Below, one piece after another: positions 1 through 11,889 of a stretch of 64,000 nt of DNA. The stretch lies in the NCBI GenBank assembly GCA_028023455.1, contig JAQFVV010013347.1, positions 50,001 through 114,000 of the forward strand, in the 5' to 3' direction. Within the stretch, counting starts at the first letter, position 1. Each line of letters begins with the position of its first letter. The stretch is from Epiperipatus broadwayi (taxonomy: Eukaryota; Onychophora; Udeonychophora; Euonychophora; Peripatidae). A program made the position numbers and the translations under genes. The notes under the pieces are model-generated. The model made no database searches. It was not told the DNA's origin and saw nothing but the letters and a program-made list of their open reading frames with translations.

Positions 1-3000
1 TTTAAATTTCTTATATGATTTCTACTTTTTGATCATGTATATTTATTTGGTAATGACAAAATTCTCTACTGTCTTACATTCTAATCATCAATAATAGTAT
101 TATTTTATAAAATTCTTTTTGTTCATGAATTTAAAATAATGCCCACATCACATTGTCTACTACTATCTTAAAAATAACAATTCTTATATCTTCATATTTT
201 TTTATTATAAATCATATATTGGAAGATTATTCATCCTGAAAATTACATTGGAAAAAATACAACTTTTTATCAATGTACTTAGAAAAATGAAAGTTATTGG
301 GAGCCAATGATAAGTATTTATTTTTATATATTTTTCAATTATTATTTGAATATATTTTTTAATTATTATTTAAATTTATATTTGATAAAAAATATATAAA
401 AAAATTATTATTGAAACTAACATATATACTGAACAAAAAAAATAGCTCGTGATTGAGAAAATTTATATCGTTAATTAGCCACATTTTTTGGTGTGATGTG
501 AGCTTGAATCCAGTATATGAATTAGGTGATATGAGACAAAGATAAACATATTTTGCAAATATTATGACCCAATTTAGATTTTTATATAATGTCTTGTCTG
601 CATTTTAATAATAAAAATACGCAAATACTAAAAGTAAAGATTTTGACAGTATATAAACTTAGACCAATTATACACTACTGCAGTGTAAATTTCAAAGCTG
701 CATATCAAATGCAAAGAGAGATGGCAATTGATGAAGCTATTACTAAATTTATTGTCATAGTAGCATGAAGCAATATGATCCCTCAAAACCTATAAAGATA
801 GGGTAAATAATACTACATCACATTAACTCTAAACTACTAACTTATGCACCTTAAACTTAACTCTATAATGAATTTAGTATTTCATTAACTTTTTATTTTA
901 TTTTATTAGTTTATTTTGTATATAGTGACTATTTTAGTAGTAATTTTTAATAAATTACAAACTATATTGAAGTTCTTTATTACAACATTCAAATTATATT
1001 AATTATTGATCAACATTAACTACTTGTTATAAGGGATGTTATTAGGTATGACATATTTATTGTAAATCCCTTTAAGGAAATACATTTTGAAGGGCTACTA
1101 AGAAAAATGTAAGATATTAATGTCTTTATTCTACAAAGTTCAAGTGATGGATTATTTTAGGTATTATTATATACCAATTTTTTTAGAAATTTTATAATGA
1201 ATCCAACTAACCTACTAACAAAATTATACTTTTGACATTCATGGATGATAATTTTGAATTTATAAAAATAATTATTAGAAATATTAACTTTTATTTATTT
1301 TTTATTACTTTGTATATCAATGACTATATTTTTTTTAGCTTAATTACATTTTTTGGTGTTTTAGGTTTCAAACAATATATATTATGCCATTTTTAAATAA
1401 TACAAACTTAAGTTATGATAAAATTTGTGGCTTAACATAATTTTTTAAATATTCAATATGGCTGCTTCACCAGTGAAAAGTTTATCTCAGTGAGAACATT
1501 TTTTATTTGTTGTTATTTAAAAAGAGAAGTAAATTGTTTATGAATTATGAGCAATAATTATCATCATGGCATTGCAACTATTTTTGTCGATAAAGTACTA
1601 TTTGTATTCAGTTTAATACATAATATACTTATTTGACACACATACCATACATATGTAAAGCTAAATAATTTAATGAGTTATTTACTTATTTTCAGGGTAG
1701 TAGTTATTGATTTCATATATATTCTGTTGTGCTGATATTGCAGTTCTATTTTATTTCTACTACTTTATGAAATTTAGATTTTGATTTTAAATGCCTTGTC
1801 CCTCCGTTATCTTATTAAGCCATCAAAATGGGAATATCCTGTATATAAACATACTTGCCTTTATAGCGTTATTATATGTGAGAAATATCTATTTATAGGC
1901 AGATATTTATATAAACTTTAATAAGCCTTACACAGGAAATGAACTATTTGTGAAAAACTTCAAACATTTTAATTTGATTATTATTCATTCATAAGAATTT
2001 GTCAGACTGTTTATTCTAAATAATTTTAAAAAAATAAATCAACGGCAATAAAAATAAATTCTTTATAAAAAGGGATTTTTTTTTTTTTTAAAATATGTTG
2101 GTTGAAAATATATATAAAAAAAACAAAAAACATTATAATTTCTACTCATCCAATAATTAGTTTATTTCATTTTAAATATAAAACATTTTAAACTTAATTT
2201 ATTAAATTTAAAAACAAAACCGATTTATAAATGCAAAATAACTTAGAAAATTTTAATTAATGCTTTTCTTGACACTGATAAAAATTAAAATATTTTTATT
2301 CATTTATTTTCTTTATTGAATAGTTAATTATAATTTCCAGAGATTAAAATAGTATTGCTCATCATTAATGAATTGTATTAAAATACTTGATACATAAATA
2401 AAATTAAATTTAAACTTTTAAAGCATATAGATAACAATAATCATTGCAAATTTTTTATCTTACTATGTATTCATGTTACAAGTTAAACAATTTAAAAATT
2501 AATTGTTAATTAATAATTTATGATTAAAAAGTTAAGAACGTTTTATTATTTAATTGTATTGTTTTTTTTATAAAAAAATAAAACAATTACCAATTAAAAA
2601 ACATATTAAAAAATAATGCTTTATATTTTAATTACATGAAATCATTACTAATTAAACAATATTGGGAGTTCCATTTTTTTTTAATAATAAAATTTACTTA
2701 TAAATTTCACTTAAATGATTAAAGTACTTCCAAATAATATATGTATAGTATTCAAATGAAGTAGAATCACTATTTTCTATAATGTTGAACATCAAACATT
2801 TTGAATATTATTGATTAATACCGTATCGTGGAATAAATGAATCAAGTCTTTCTTTATATACGGCACATGTTTTTCCAAAACACCACCAGTTTTATAAATT
2901 ATGCTAGAGTCGAAAACATTTACTTATATGATGACATAATTTTCTTTTTCTTTTTTAGACAACTCTTACAATAATGCATATTATTTTCAAAGTATAATTT

Positions 3001-3929
3001 TATTATTTTATATCAGTAGTTTTCAATCTTTAATATGTTGGGGGAGATCATTTTTTCAATTTTTTTGTGTAATTAATGTAACGATTGTCATTTCAAATCT
3101 ATATTTTGTGACTATAAATACATACTCCAATAATAGGATTTAAAAGCAGTGGAATAATATAATAAACAAACAATGCTTATGTATATATACATTTACATTT
3201 AAAAGTCAAAATAAGTACAATGAAATCAAGTAAATATACAACAGAACACATAAAATAAATTAATTATAAAAGTTAACTAATTAATATATATATATATATA
3301 CTTTTTTGTTGCAGTTATTCAATTTGTTTTCTTATCCATAAGTGCTCTGGTTTTTAATTCTGGAAATATGCATATTCCAGAACTGCTTTACATGATTGCA
3401 ATTTAAACATATAATATTTAAACTTATAATGATTAATAATAGCAAATGTACACAAATTAATATTTAATTAATGATAAATAACAGAATAATTTTATAGAGA
3501 CTCAGAATATTTATGATAAACAAGGGAAGTATTTTCATAACTTTCTATACAGTTAAGTAATAAATATATCTTAAACATTAGCAACCACTACAATATTAAA
3601 AAATAAGTTATCTACGTTGACATAGGATATGTTTTGTCAACATAAACTAATAGTTTCATAAGCTATATTAGAACATAAAAGTATATGTTCTACACAGAAA
3701 TGTAATGTTAACCAGATGCCCCAGTTTTTGTAAAGGCCTGTGTTTTTTTTAAATGATTGCTTTAACAATTTTTTTTAAGATTTAATGTAAATTAAACAAA
3801 ATATTTTTAATATTATATAAATAAATTTCCAAATTTTAGTAAAGGTAAATTAAAATTTACAGTTTAAAATATATCTGTTATATTTGCTATCTTTAAGGAT
3901 TTGATGAAGTGTGATGTATTATCGATTCT
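1..3929. other. AT-rich stretch without recognisable gene
   Basis: I see no gene, RNA or mobile element here. Both strands are stop-rich and extremely AT-rich. It holds a T tract near 2072-2088 and a short TA repeat near 3283-3301. Short open frames in it are chance readings. Confidence 0.6.
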
Positions 3930-4383
3930 CCTTTATCAAGTCAGGAATCTCTCAGCCACTATGCCCAGAGAAACCTATTAGTCACTTTACCTTCCCTTTC
4001 CATTCCCACTCTAAGTTTTTCCCATATTCATCTCTATTCTGCTCCATCCCATTCCCACAACCTTTTCTTTGTCCATTCTATGATCTTTATATCTAGATCC
4101 TCCTTATCTTTTTCCAAACCCAGCATAAAAATCAAGAACATACTTTCTGTATAATGACTTTATTTATATTTATTCTTACACAACTTCATTATATGTACCA
4201 TTTCTGCTTGTAAGTATTTACATTGAATTAACAGATGCCTAATATTTCCATGCCTTTCTTTCTTAATTTATGTGTATATTTCCTTGTTGCTAATGATCTT
4301 GTTCGAGCCTTAAATACTAAACTACTTTCCTTGCTATTGTCACAAATTAATTCACACTCAATATATAACTCTATATATAACTT

Positions 4384-4749
4384 TGTAAATACGAGCTTTA
4401 TTAAAATTAGGTCATGTGACATCTGACTTGATTTTTTTTTTTATCAATTTATTTTTTTGCTATTAAGGCTTTGGTGATTTTATATTGCTAAAGATATTAA
4501 TATATGGTGTATCTGAACTTAGTTCAGTCCCATATAGCCATTTGAGTTAAATAGCTGGATTTTTAGACATATGAATGTCTGAAAGTTTCAGATTTTTTTT
4601 CTCAATAGTTACATATTAGATAAAGTGCTGGGCTAGTTCCTAGTATTTTTAATCTAATGAATATCCTAACACTTCACTGATGATGCTAGATGCAGAAACC
4701 AGTCTGGGGTTGAGGGTATTCTCAAAGCTTGTTAAGAGTTTGTTTTGTG
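4384..4749 (+). mobile_element. Hammerhead element B1 (retrozyme-like) inserted in LINE A
   Basis: This 366-bp segment interrupts LINE A. In plus order it holds a block shared with B2 (4384-4436, the GAGCTTTATTAAAATTAGG block and a T tract), about 90 bp seen only here, a middle part shared with B2 (from 4543, TTTGAGTTAAATAGCTGGAT), the ribozyme at 4659-4721 and a tail (CTTGTTAAGAGTTTGTTTTG). No coding capacity. Compared with B2 the order of blocks is circularly permuted: the block that begins B1 lies downstream of the ribozyme in B2. That is what insertion from a circular RNA would give, but this is inference. Confidence 0.7.
4659..4721 (+). ncRNA. Type I hammerhead ribozyme, family B copy 1
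   Basis: Core CTGATGA at 4677-4683 and GAAA at 4695-4698 are intact. Stem II is TGC/GCA with loop TAGAT. Stem III is minimal: A4698-T4703, C4699-G4702 with a 2-nt loop. The predicted cleavage site is after C4704 (GTC). Stem I inner helix pairs 4671-4676 with 4705-4710 (two G-U pairs); after an internal loop the outer helix GAATATCC (4659-4666) pairs with GGGTATTC (4714-4721). The layout matches known animal type I hammerheads with a tiny stem III. Activity is predicted, not shown. Confidence 0.85.
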
Positions 4750-5036
4750 AACTCTATATATAACTTCTATATATATTTAAACTCTTTTTACTCTCCTTCC
4801 TAGTTCTCCATCTCTCCAACTCCTTATTTTTTATTAATGCATATATTCTTCTATCCCATTTTTTGCCACTATAACACTCAAGAATTTTCCTAACACAATC
4901 ATGCCACCTTTTGTATAAGTATATTGACATAAAGTCTTTATCCAAATCTGCATATCATATTACCTTTCTTACCATCTTGTTGCCTGTCCTTTACTCACAA
5001 GCTAATAAAATACTATTTTGGTTATTCTCTTATTAT

Positions 5037-5296
5037 TTAAAAACAAATCCTTAACAAGTTTCAAAAATACCCTCAACCTCAGACCGCGGTTTCTGCTATT
5101 TGAGTTAGATAGCTGGATTTTTGGACATTTAAATGTCTGAAAGTTTCAGATTTTCTTCTCAATAGTTAGGCATTGATAAAATGCTAGACTCATTCTAGTA
5201 TTTTTATTCCCTAGCACCTCACTGATGACGCTAGAGGCAGAAACCGCGGTCTGAGGTTGAGGGTATTTTTGAAGCTTGTTAAGGGTTTGTTTTTAA
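5037..5296. repeat. 60-bp inverted arms of element B2
   Basis: 5037-5096 and 5237-5296 are near-perfect reverse complements, including the GAAACCGCGGTC part of the ribozyme. The left arm is therefore an antisense piece of the hammerhead. The arms resemble terminal inverted repeats, but the target duplication (13 bp) does not fit a TIR transposase. Confidence 0.85.
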
Positions 5297-5366
5297 CTTA
5301 CTCTATATATAACATTTGTAAATGTGAGCTTTATTAAAATTAGGTCATCTGACTTGATTTTTTTGA
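5040..5366 (+). mobile_element. Hammerhead element B2 (retrozyme-like) inserted in LINE A
   Basis: A 327-bp insertion. It starts with a 57-60 bp inverted copy of the ribozyme 3' half plus downstream sequence (to 5096), goes on with a middle region shared with B1, then the full ribozyme (5206-5266), the matching arm (to 5296) and a 3' block (CTCTATATATAAC, GAGCTTTATTAAAATTAGG) ending in a T tract. The inverted left arm lacks the CTGATGA half of the ribozyme, so only the plus copy is complete. There is no ORF. The 13-bp target duplication argues for retrotransposition over a DNA transposon. Confidence 0.82.
5206..5266 (+). ncRNA. Type I hammerhead ribozyme, family B copy 2
   Basis: CTGATGA at 5222-5228, GAAA at 5240-5243, predicted cleavage after C5251 (GTC). 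Stem III is A-U plus CC/GG around a 2-nt loop (5243-5250). Stem I inner helix ACCTCA (5216-5221) pairs perfectly with TGAGGT (5252-5257); positions that are G-U in copy 1 are A-U and G-C here, so pairing is kept through sequence change. Outer helix ATTCCC (5206-5211) pairs with GGGTAT (5261-5266) with one mismatch. Stem II is short (GC/GC plus a C-A mismatch), a possible weak point. Confidence 0.85.
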
Positions 5367-7195
5367 CTCTTATTATTTATAAACTGCAATCTACAAAACA
5401 TTTTCATTTGCTTTCTGCATCATGCATATAAAAACTTGACCATCCCATTTCTTCTTGAATTGCCTCATTTGCTAGCCACACATGTGAATCTAACATATGT
5501 CTTTTTACTTCTCTTTGTATTTTTTTAAAGCAATCTAACTTCTCTTTATTAACACATAACTCATCATTACCATAAGTTAACCCAGATACTGCCATTTCCT
5601 TCCATACAATTCTTGTACATCATATTTATTATATGAAAACACTGCTAATTTCTTTATCAGTCTTTTTCTTTTTTTTGCTTCATTTATCAATTTTTTCTTC
5701 CATTTATCTCAGCAATTTCTCTGATTACTTAAGACAATTCCCAAATAGTTATACCTATTCACCACAATTAATACATCCCGCAATAAAATTCTCTTCTCTT
5801 TTCCAGAATTTGTCATCATTACTTAAAATTTTTCTTCACTAATTTATTCCCCATCTCTTCATCCACCCTTGCACATGTCTTTAGCATAACTTCCATATCT
5901 TTTCTACTTTCTGTTTATAAGAAGATATCATTAGAAAATAAAAGATCTGTCCTTTGCCATCTATTAATGGTATCTCTATCCCTCTTCCTAATCTTTCTAT
6001 TGCTTTCTCCATTTCTCTCGAATATAAAAAAACCAAAATAGATGACAGAGGGAATTCTTATCTTAGTCTCACTCCATTTTTAACTCTGATTCTATATTCC
6101 TTTATTTGTATACATAGTTATTTTCATACATTCACTTAATAAGATCTACTAAAGCTTCATTCATTCCCAAATTTACTAAACTTACCCATAATCTATTTTT
6201 ATTTACTCTATCATATGCCTTCTTTATATTTATAAAGAACATATGTAACTGTCTACCTGTATTCCTACTCATATCTAGAAGTTGTGTGATGACAAATAAC
6301 CTTTCTCCTATATGCCTATCCAATTTAAAACCTTGAATTTCTCCCACTATATTATTTTCTTCCATCCATTTTGCCATCCATTCAGCCATCATATATGCAA
6401 AAACTTTATATAACACTGATGTTACTATTATTGGTCTATAATTGTTTAACTTTCTGTGATCTTTATTTTTCCTTTAAATAATAGCCTTACCCTTGTATTA
6501 TTCTAGCTATCTGGAAATTCTCTCTTCTGTGCCATCTTATTAAAACATGATAATAGATTTAATTTTGCCCTATTTCCCAAATTCATCACCATCTTTGCTG
6601 CCAATCCTTCTTGCCTTTCCAGTTTTCAACTTCTTTCCTGCTTCATTCAATTCATTTTCAGCAAAACTAATATTTCCATTACTATGTGCTTTTATGTTTG
6701 ATATCACTCTGTCCTTCACATCTAACATATTTTCTATATCAATTACATATACTTATTTAAGATTGTCTCTAATTCTTCTCTAGAGCTATATTTTTTCGTC
6801 ATCATGTAGTAATACTATTTCTCTCTCCCCCCTACATTTCTTCTTTTAATATATTTCCAAATTTTTTTACTCCATCTCTTCTACTTTTATTAAAATCCTC
6901 CAATAATTTATGATTTAATTTCTTTCTCTCTATATAATTATCTATTTTAGCCAATTTATTTTTTTAAAATATTTTTCCCATTTAATATTAACATCTTAAT
7001 TCACCTTTTTTATTTTTAACAGCATATTTATATTCTTTTTATGCTTTTTTCATCTCTTTTACATTTTTACTAATTCTCACATTTCTATTATTTTTATTCT
7101 TCTGAATACTCTCACCTAAAACTCTATTTGTCACTATTTTTACATCACCACACCAGTACTTATTTTTATCCTCAACAAACTCAAATTTATATTTA

Positions 7196-7524
7196 CTGGA
7201 TTAATTATAATAATTTTATTAAAGTTATACTAATTACCATTTATTAATGTTGGAATACAAAAACACTAGTTATTTTTGTAATATTTTTTTTATTAAATAT
7301 AATATTTGTAATATTTTTTTAATTGGTTACTTTAACAATTTTTTAATTTTTTAATGTAAATATGTTTTTTTTATTAAACATTGCTAATTTATAAAAGTTT
7401 GTTAAATATTGCTAAGTATGTCGTTTATATGACCTATATTAGAGAATTGACAGACTATGAAAGCATGAAACACTTTAATATCAAACTATAAATTGACATT
7501 TATTATTGTTTTTGCAGCTGGCTG
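7196..7524. other. AT-rich spacer
   Basis: Nothing recognised. It contains short direct repeats of the type TATTTGTAATATTTTT near 7280-7320. Confidence 0.5.
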
Positions 7525-7610
7525 GGTATGTCAAAGCATTGACCAGGAAGTGAACCCAGGCCAACTGCTTGGAAGACAGCTATAACCACTAGGCCATCAG
7601 CGCTTGACAA
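7525..7610 (-). repeat. tRNA-like short element (SINE-like), minus strand
   Basis: On the minus strand the sequence reads like a degenerate tRNA: a box A-like TGGCCTAGTGGTTATAG and a box B-like GGGTTCACTTCC about 30 bases later. The ends TGTCAAGCGC and GCTTTGACA are nearly complementary, like an extended acceptor stem. Two relatives lie on the plus strand at 29664-29750 and 42191-42283. Probably a tRNA-derived short retroelement head, not a working tRNA gene. Confidence 0.6.
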
Positions 7611-9037
7611 TATATCTCTGTAGTTAAAACGACTCATACTGATTTTTTCCCCAGTGTTTTTTATTTAATGGCAAATTATAAATGTTGTGCTTGTGAATTT
7701 GACACATGACATCAGGCAAACATAGATTCACCAAGACAATAAAGAAAATATGAATTTTTATATATAATTCTAGCTATGTGAGAGTTTTTACTTCATACCA
7801 TAAAAGATTCATATTGTACTTACACAAATAATATAATAGTAAAAGTATGACATATAACTTTCCCTTTCTTATATAATATGCTTGACTACATTATTTATTT
7901 AAAAATAATGTAAAGTGTGATAACATTAAATAACAAATTTCATTCATTCAGAAAAAAGTTATCATAAATTGGTATTACTACTACTATGTTACAAAACAGA
8001 ATAGTTATTTTAAATTTTAAGGCATCTGTTGAAGCTCCTAGTTTGCCTACAAAGATTTGAATATTTTATTATTAATAATTACTAGCATTGCAATAATATT
8101 AAATATATGTTTGGTCCCATGAGATACAATATATATATATATATATATACTATTTACTATAGACATTCCTATGAACACTTATAAAATTACAATTTTAAAA
8201 TAAATTATTTGCAAAATTACAAAGCAACCAATAGAAAATAACAGTTTATAAAAAATTAATACAAATAGTATCACTTCCATTATAATTTTAGGAATTTTTA
8301 ATTATAATTTTCTATTTGTCATGAGTAATCAATTTAGTAATAAGAATGACGAATGACTGACTTAAAAGATGAAGGTTCTTGAAGTGATTTTTACTTGAGG
8401 AAAAAAAAAAAAATCTTAATCTGGCAATCAAAAACAAAAGCATTGTGTACTTTGTAAATTTAATCATTATGCATTGTAAAAGACTTTCTATATAATAATA
8501 ATTGTTTTATTTTGTTTTACTTCAAATAGTGGACTTAAAGTGATTTTAAGGCATAATTATAACTAAAATTTAAAGCATATTTTATAATATAAATAATAAT
8601 GTATTAATACATGAAATAGCTTTTATAAAACCAAAAATGAATTAAAATTTTTATCATTTAAAATCATAATAACTAAACTATAGATAGGTAATCATTAATC
8701 TAACAATCTAGGTTTAAACTTGAATTCAAATTCCCCCAAAAAATTCAGACAAGCAGTTTCATTCTAGTACAAACCCATAATTATATCAATAAAATAGAAA
8801 ATGTTAAAAATAAAACCTATATATTAATGTAAATTAAATGTAAATTATTAGCAAATATTTTTTTAAAAATTAAATTATTATTTGAGTTCGTTACTTATAT
8901 TTAAGTATGGAAAAATTTTGCATAGGGAAATTACAATGCCATTTTTATATATTGTAAAAGTGATGTTTAAAAAAATATTTTTAATTTATAAATAAATACT
9001 GTATTGCTTAAAAAAACTAATTAAGTATATATATATA
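7611..9037. other. AT-rich spacer without recognisable gene
   Basis: Nothing recognised on either strand apart from a TA repeat near 8130-8150 and a short A tract near 8401-8414. Confidence 0.5.
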
Positions 9038-9864
9038 TGAGAGGGCACCCAAAAATAACAGGATTTTTGTAATAAAATTTGTTTTTATTTTTAAATGTTG
9101 CAAATTAAATCCCTTTCAAATTATAATCTATTCAATGCAATACAACAGTCTGAATATGTTTTTCGCTTTTTAAAGTAGTCCAGAAGCACTTGCAAAGTGG
9201 TGCCATTTAATGTCTCTGTTGCTTTTTCTTTACTACTTCTAAATCCATAAAAAAAAATTTTTATTGAAGAGAATAAAAGAAAGTCCTATGAAATGTCATC
9301 TAATGAATATGGCCGATAGATAAGCTGGGTCTTAATAAAACATGCATGTAGAATGTTTAAGTTTTATCACATCACACAAAAGTTTAAAGAACTTATAAGT
9401 TTTAAATGCCTGATCATTACAACAAATTCAAAGTGAACAATGTCTTTTGCATCCCTCCCCCCAAAAAAAAAATCAGTATCTTTTTGACTTTGGACTACAC
9501 TTGCTATGCTTTTTTGGTATATGATGAATTTGACACTTCCACTATATCATTAGTAAATTTGTTTTTTTTTTGGAACAACTTCCTTGTAAATACTTTATGC
9601 ATTACAACTGTTTCTCCTGCTATTTACTTTAAAAGAAAACAGAATTTTACATTGTTCCAATTTTTCAACTATTACAATAAGTGACCAAGATTTGAAATGA
9701 ACTTTATGAAAAAAATGTCCTTTATGACATTATTTCAGATAGTGACATCATTTAGCAAATTAATGCAGAAGAGTCTCAGAAAGAAGTATCTAGCTGCAGA
9801 AGTATGTACTACAATAGACATGCCTACCAGAAAACATTTCTAGTTATTTTTGGATACCCTCTTG
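9038..9864 (-). pseudogene. Decayed mariner-type DNA transposon
   Basis: The ends GAGAGGGCACCCAAAAATAAC (from 9039) and the reverse complement of GTTATTTTTGGATACCCTCTT (to 9863) form imperfect terminal inverted repeats, flanked by TA. Minus-strand translation gives mariner transposase pieces in the right order: an N-terminal helix-turn-helix piece resembling FCFLLK.AGETVVMHKVF (about 9650-9590), a DDE-region piece VKKILIFFFWGGM (about 9500-9450), YRPYSLDD..DFLLF (about 9320-9270) and the C-terminal tail KATETLNGTTLQVLLDYFKK (about 9225-9165). At 0.83 kb it is shorter than a full mariner (about 1.3 kb), so it has an internal deletion, and it carries many stops. Not functional. Confidence 0.78.
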
Positions 9865-10764
9865 TATGTATTTAAATACATTATCTACTTGCTTTTAATT
9901 GAACTTTTGCATTCATAAGTAGTAAAAAATTCATACTTCTTTAAAAACATTTTCAAAAATTCATCTAAAATTAAAATTATTGCTTCACAAAAAATCTCAT
10001 TTTGCTTATATTTTAAATATAAATAATAGTGTAGAATTAAGGACTGTTTGATTTTATATTTAATACAGAGTTGAAAATAAATAAGATGGCCTTGCCTTTA
10101 ACAATTCAATTATTTCATAAAGAGAAAATGTATTGTGAAAATATATTTTATTATTAAATTTATATATTGATATTATACATGTAAAAAAACATTTTTGTTA
10201 TACATGTGTGCCCGTTGAAAAATACCGCACATCTCCAGTTTAATAAACAATACATATTTTATTTTCTAATCAGTTTATCAGCAAAACATGTTATTATATG
10301 CTATGTATGACACATCTAAAGATAGGGGTTTGTAAGAAAATACAGTGTATATTGTTACTCCATTTTATTTTTTATTATTATAAAAATATATTATGAATAA
10401 AAAAGTCATTTCATGATTTTTTTAAATGTCAACTAAAGAAATAACAATCTAATATTAGTCTTGATGTATTTTTTTTGATTCATTTTTCAAATGAATGCCA
10501 ATGCATTTTTAACATTGAGTTAAAAGCTTTTTTAATGTCTTATACAGTTGAGAATATATATATTACATATAATTTACATAACATTCAGATTTTGATCTGA
10601 TTTTTTAACAATTCAACCTTTTTATTAATATGTGCATTATAGAAATTATAGTATGATCATATCATGGTGACACCAGGGAGGATTAAAGTAATTTCTTTCA
10701 CACTATTATTATTACCGTTGGCTTCAAGTATGTTATTTACCAATTGAATAATGTTATTATGTGA
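9865..10764. other. AT-rich spacer
   Basis: Nothing recognised. Confidence 0.5.
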
Positions 10765-10842
10765 GCCCTACTTCAGTGCAAGCCAGAGTAATCAATGGAT
10801 GCAAGAAGGCTTGTGAATAAAATCCCCATCTAGTGCCTATTC

Positions 10843-10901
10843 ATCCAATATCCCCAGACTAGTTTCTGGATTGTGGCCTTTGTCACTGAGGAGCCTTTGA
10901 T
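10843..10901 (-). ncRNA. Hammerhead A1, decayed core
   Basis: Minus-strand copy. The GAAAC-TA-GTC half and the stem I strands (TTGGAT/ATCCAA type) remain, but the CTGATGA segment reads GTGACAA, so the core is destroyed. Predicted inactive. Confidence 0.7.
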
Positions 10902-11297
10902 ATGAGAACACTGCACCTAGATCTTAGGATCCAATGCAATTCTCCAACAGCCACCATTTGTCTCTACTTAAATATAAAACTATAAGACTTAAATTGCAAA
11001 CACTATAATATTTTCAATTCAAGTTCATCAGCTTATATAGTCATATAGGTCTGAACTCACTTCAGCACCTATACATTTTGGTGTCTTTGGTTATTTAATA
11101 ACCATAGCCACCACTATCCTATTAGGCAGGATTGGTTTTAAGCCAATAAACATCATATGATCACTATTTCTTATACTTGTTCTTAACTGTTATTAATACA
11201 GGCAAAACCTTCTATATGTATTGCCATTCAGTGTAAGCCAGAGTAATCAATGGATGCCAGAAGAATTGTGCATAAAATCCCCATCTATTGCCTACTC

Positions 11298-11356
11298 ATC
11301 CAATATCCTCAGACTAGTTTCTGGCTTGTGGCCTTCATCAGTAAGAAGCCTTGGAT
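11298..11356 (-). ncRNA. Hammerhead A2, intact core
   Basis: Minus strand: CTGATGA, stem II GGC-CACAA-GCC, GAAAC-TA-GTC. Stem I inner strands TCTTA and TGAGGA pair with several G-U wobbles, and the outer ATCCAA/TTGGAT helix is perfect. The 10.1/11.1 position is A-A instead of the usual G-C, as in the whole family. Predicted capable of folding; activity untested. Confidence 0.83.
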
Positions 11357-11830
11357 TTGAAAGTACTGCATTTAGATCTTAAGATCCAATGCAACCCTCC
11401 AGAAGCCACCTTTTATCTCTACTTAACTACAAAACTATGAGAATTAAATTGAAAATGCTATAATATTTCCAATTTAAGCTCATCAGCTTATATAGTCATA
11501 TATGTCTGAACTCAGTTCAGCACCTACACATTTTGGTGTCTTTGGTTCTTTAATAACCAAAGAAATAGAGATCATGTGATGTTTATTGGCTTAAAACCAA
11601 TCCTGCCTAATAGAATAGTGGTGGTTATGGTTATTAAAGAACAAAGACACCAAAATGTATAGGTACTGAACTGATTTCAGACCTATATGACTATATAAGC
11701 TAATGAGCTTGAATTGAAAATATTATAGTGTTTTAAAATTTGAGTCTCATAGTTTTGTAGTTAAGCAGAGATAAAAGGTAGCTTCTGGAGGGTTGCATTG
11801 GATCTTAAGATCTAGGTACAGTGCTTTTAG

Positions 11831-11889
11831 ATCCAAGGCTCCTCACTGATGAAGGCCACAAGCCAAAAACTAGTCTAGGGATATTGGAT
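11831..11889 (+). ncRNA. Hammerhead A3, core mutation
   Basis: CTGATGA at 11846-11852 is intact and stem I outer helix ATCCAA (11831-11836) with TTGGAT (11884-11889) is perfect, but the GAAA motif reads AAAA (conserved G12 changed to A). Predicted cleavage site after 11875; probably inactive. Confidence 0.78.

Larger units (their letters stand above)
4367..4766. repeat. 17-bp direct repeats bounding hammerhead element B1
   Basis: AACTCTATATATAACTT occurs at 4367-4383 and again at 4750-4766, a perfect 17-bp match, with LINE A coding sequence on both outer sides. The simplest reading is a target-site duplication. The caveat is that a very similar string lies inside element B2 (5301-5314), so part of it may belong to the element. 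Confidence 0.65.
5027..5379. repeat. 13-bp target-site duplication around element B2
   Basis: CTCTTATTATTTA occurs at 5027-5039 and 5367-5379, directly flanking the 327-bp insertion. Taking out the insertion and one repeat lets the minus-strand LINE A reading run on without a break through the join (RLQF before, RITKIVF after), which supports a true duplication of LINE sequence. Confidence 0.85.
3930..7195 (-). pseudogene. LINE family A, decayed non-LTR retrotransposon, split by two insertions
   Basis: Read on the minus strand from 7195 downward. A lysine-rich pre-RT linker (7195-6960) leads to a reverse transcriptase start at 6470-6132 with the usual LINE block NYRPIIVTSVLYKVFA and, further on, KKAYDRVNKNRLW. 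The palm is frameshifted (about 6130-5600). The thumb/connection region resumes at 5595-5404 (SGLTYGNDEL, WLANEAIQEEMGWSSF) and closely resembles the plus-strand copy at 56.3 kb, so both belong to one family. The C-terminal part continues at 5027-4767 (LERWRTRKESKKSLNIYRSY) and 4366-3930 (NSKESSLVFKARTRSLATRK). The two gaps are exactly the hammerhead elements at 4384-4749 and 5040-5366. No endonuclease was seen upstream of 7195, so the copy is 5'-truncated. It carries many stops and frameshifts and is not functional. The LINE clade is not resolved by eye. Confidence 0.85.

Noticed and set aside
3911-4096. Plus-strand 61-codon frame
   Set aside because: It is the antisense of the C-terminal part of LINE A.
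5037-5296. Call as a TTAA-type (piggyBac-like) MITE
   Set aside because: TTAA is part of both arms, but the flanking duplication is 13 bp (CTCTTATTATTTA) and lies at 5027-5039/5367-5379, beyond the arms.
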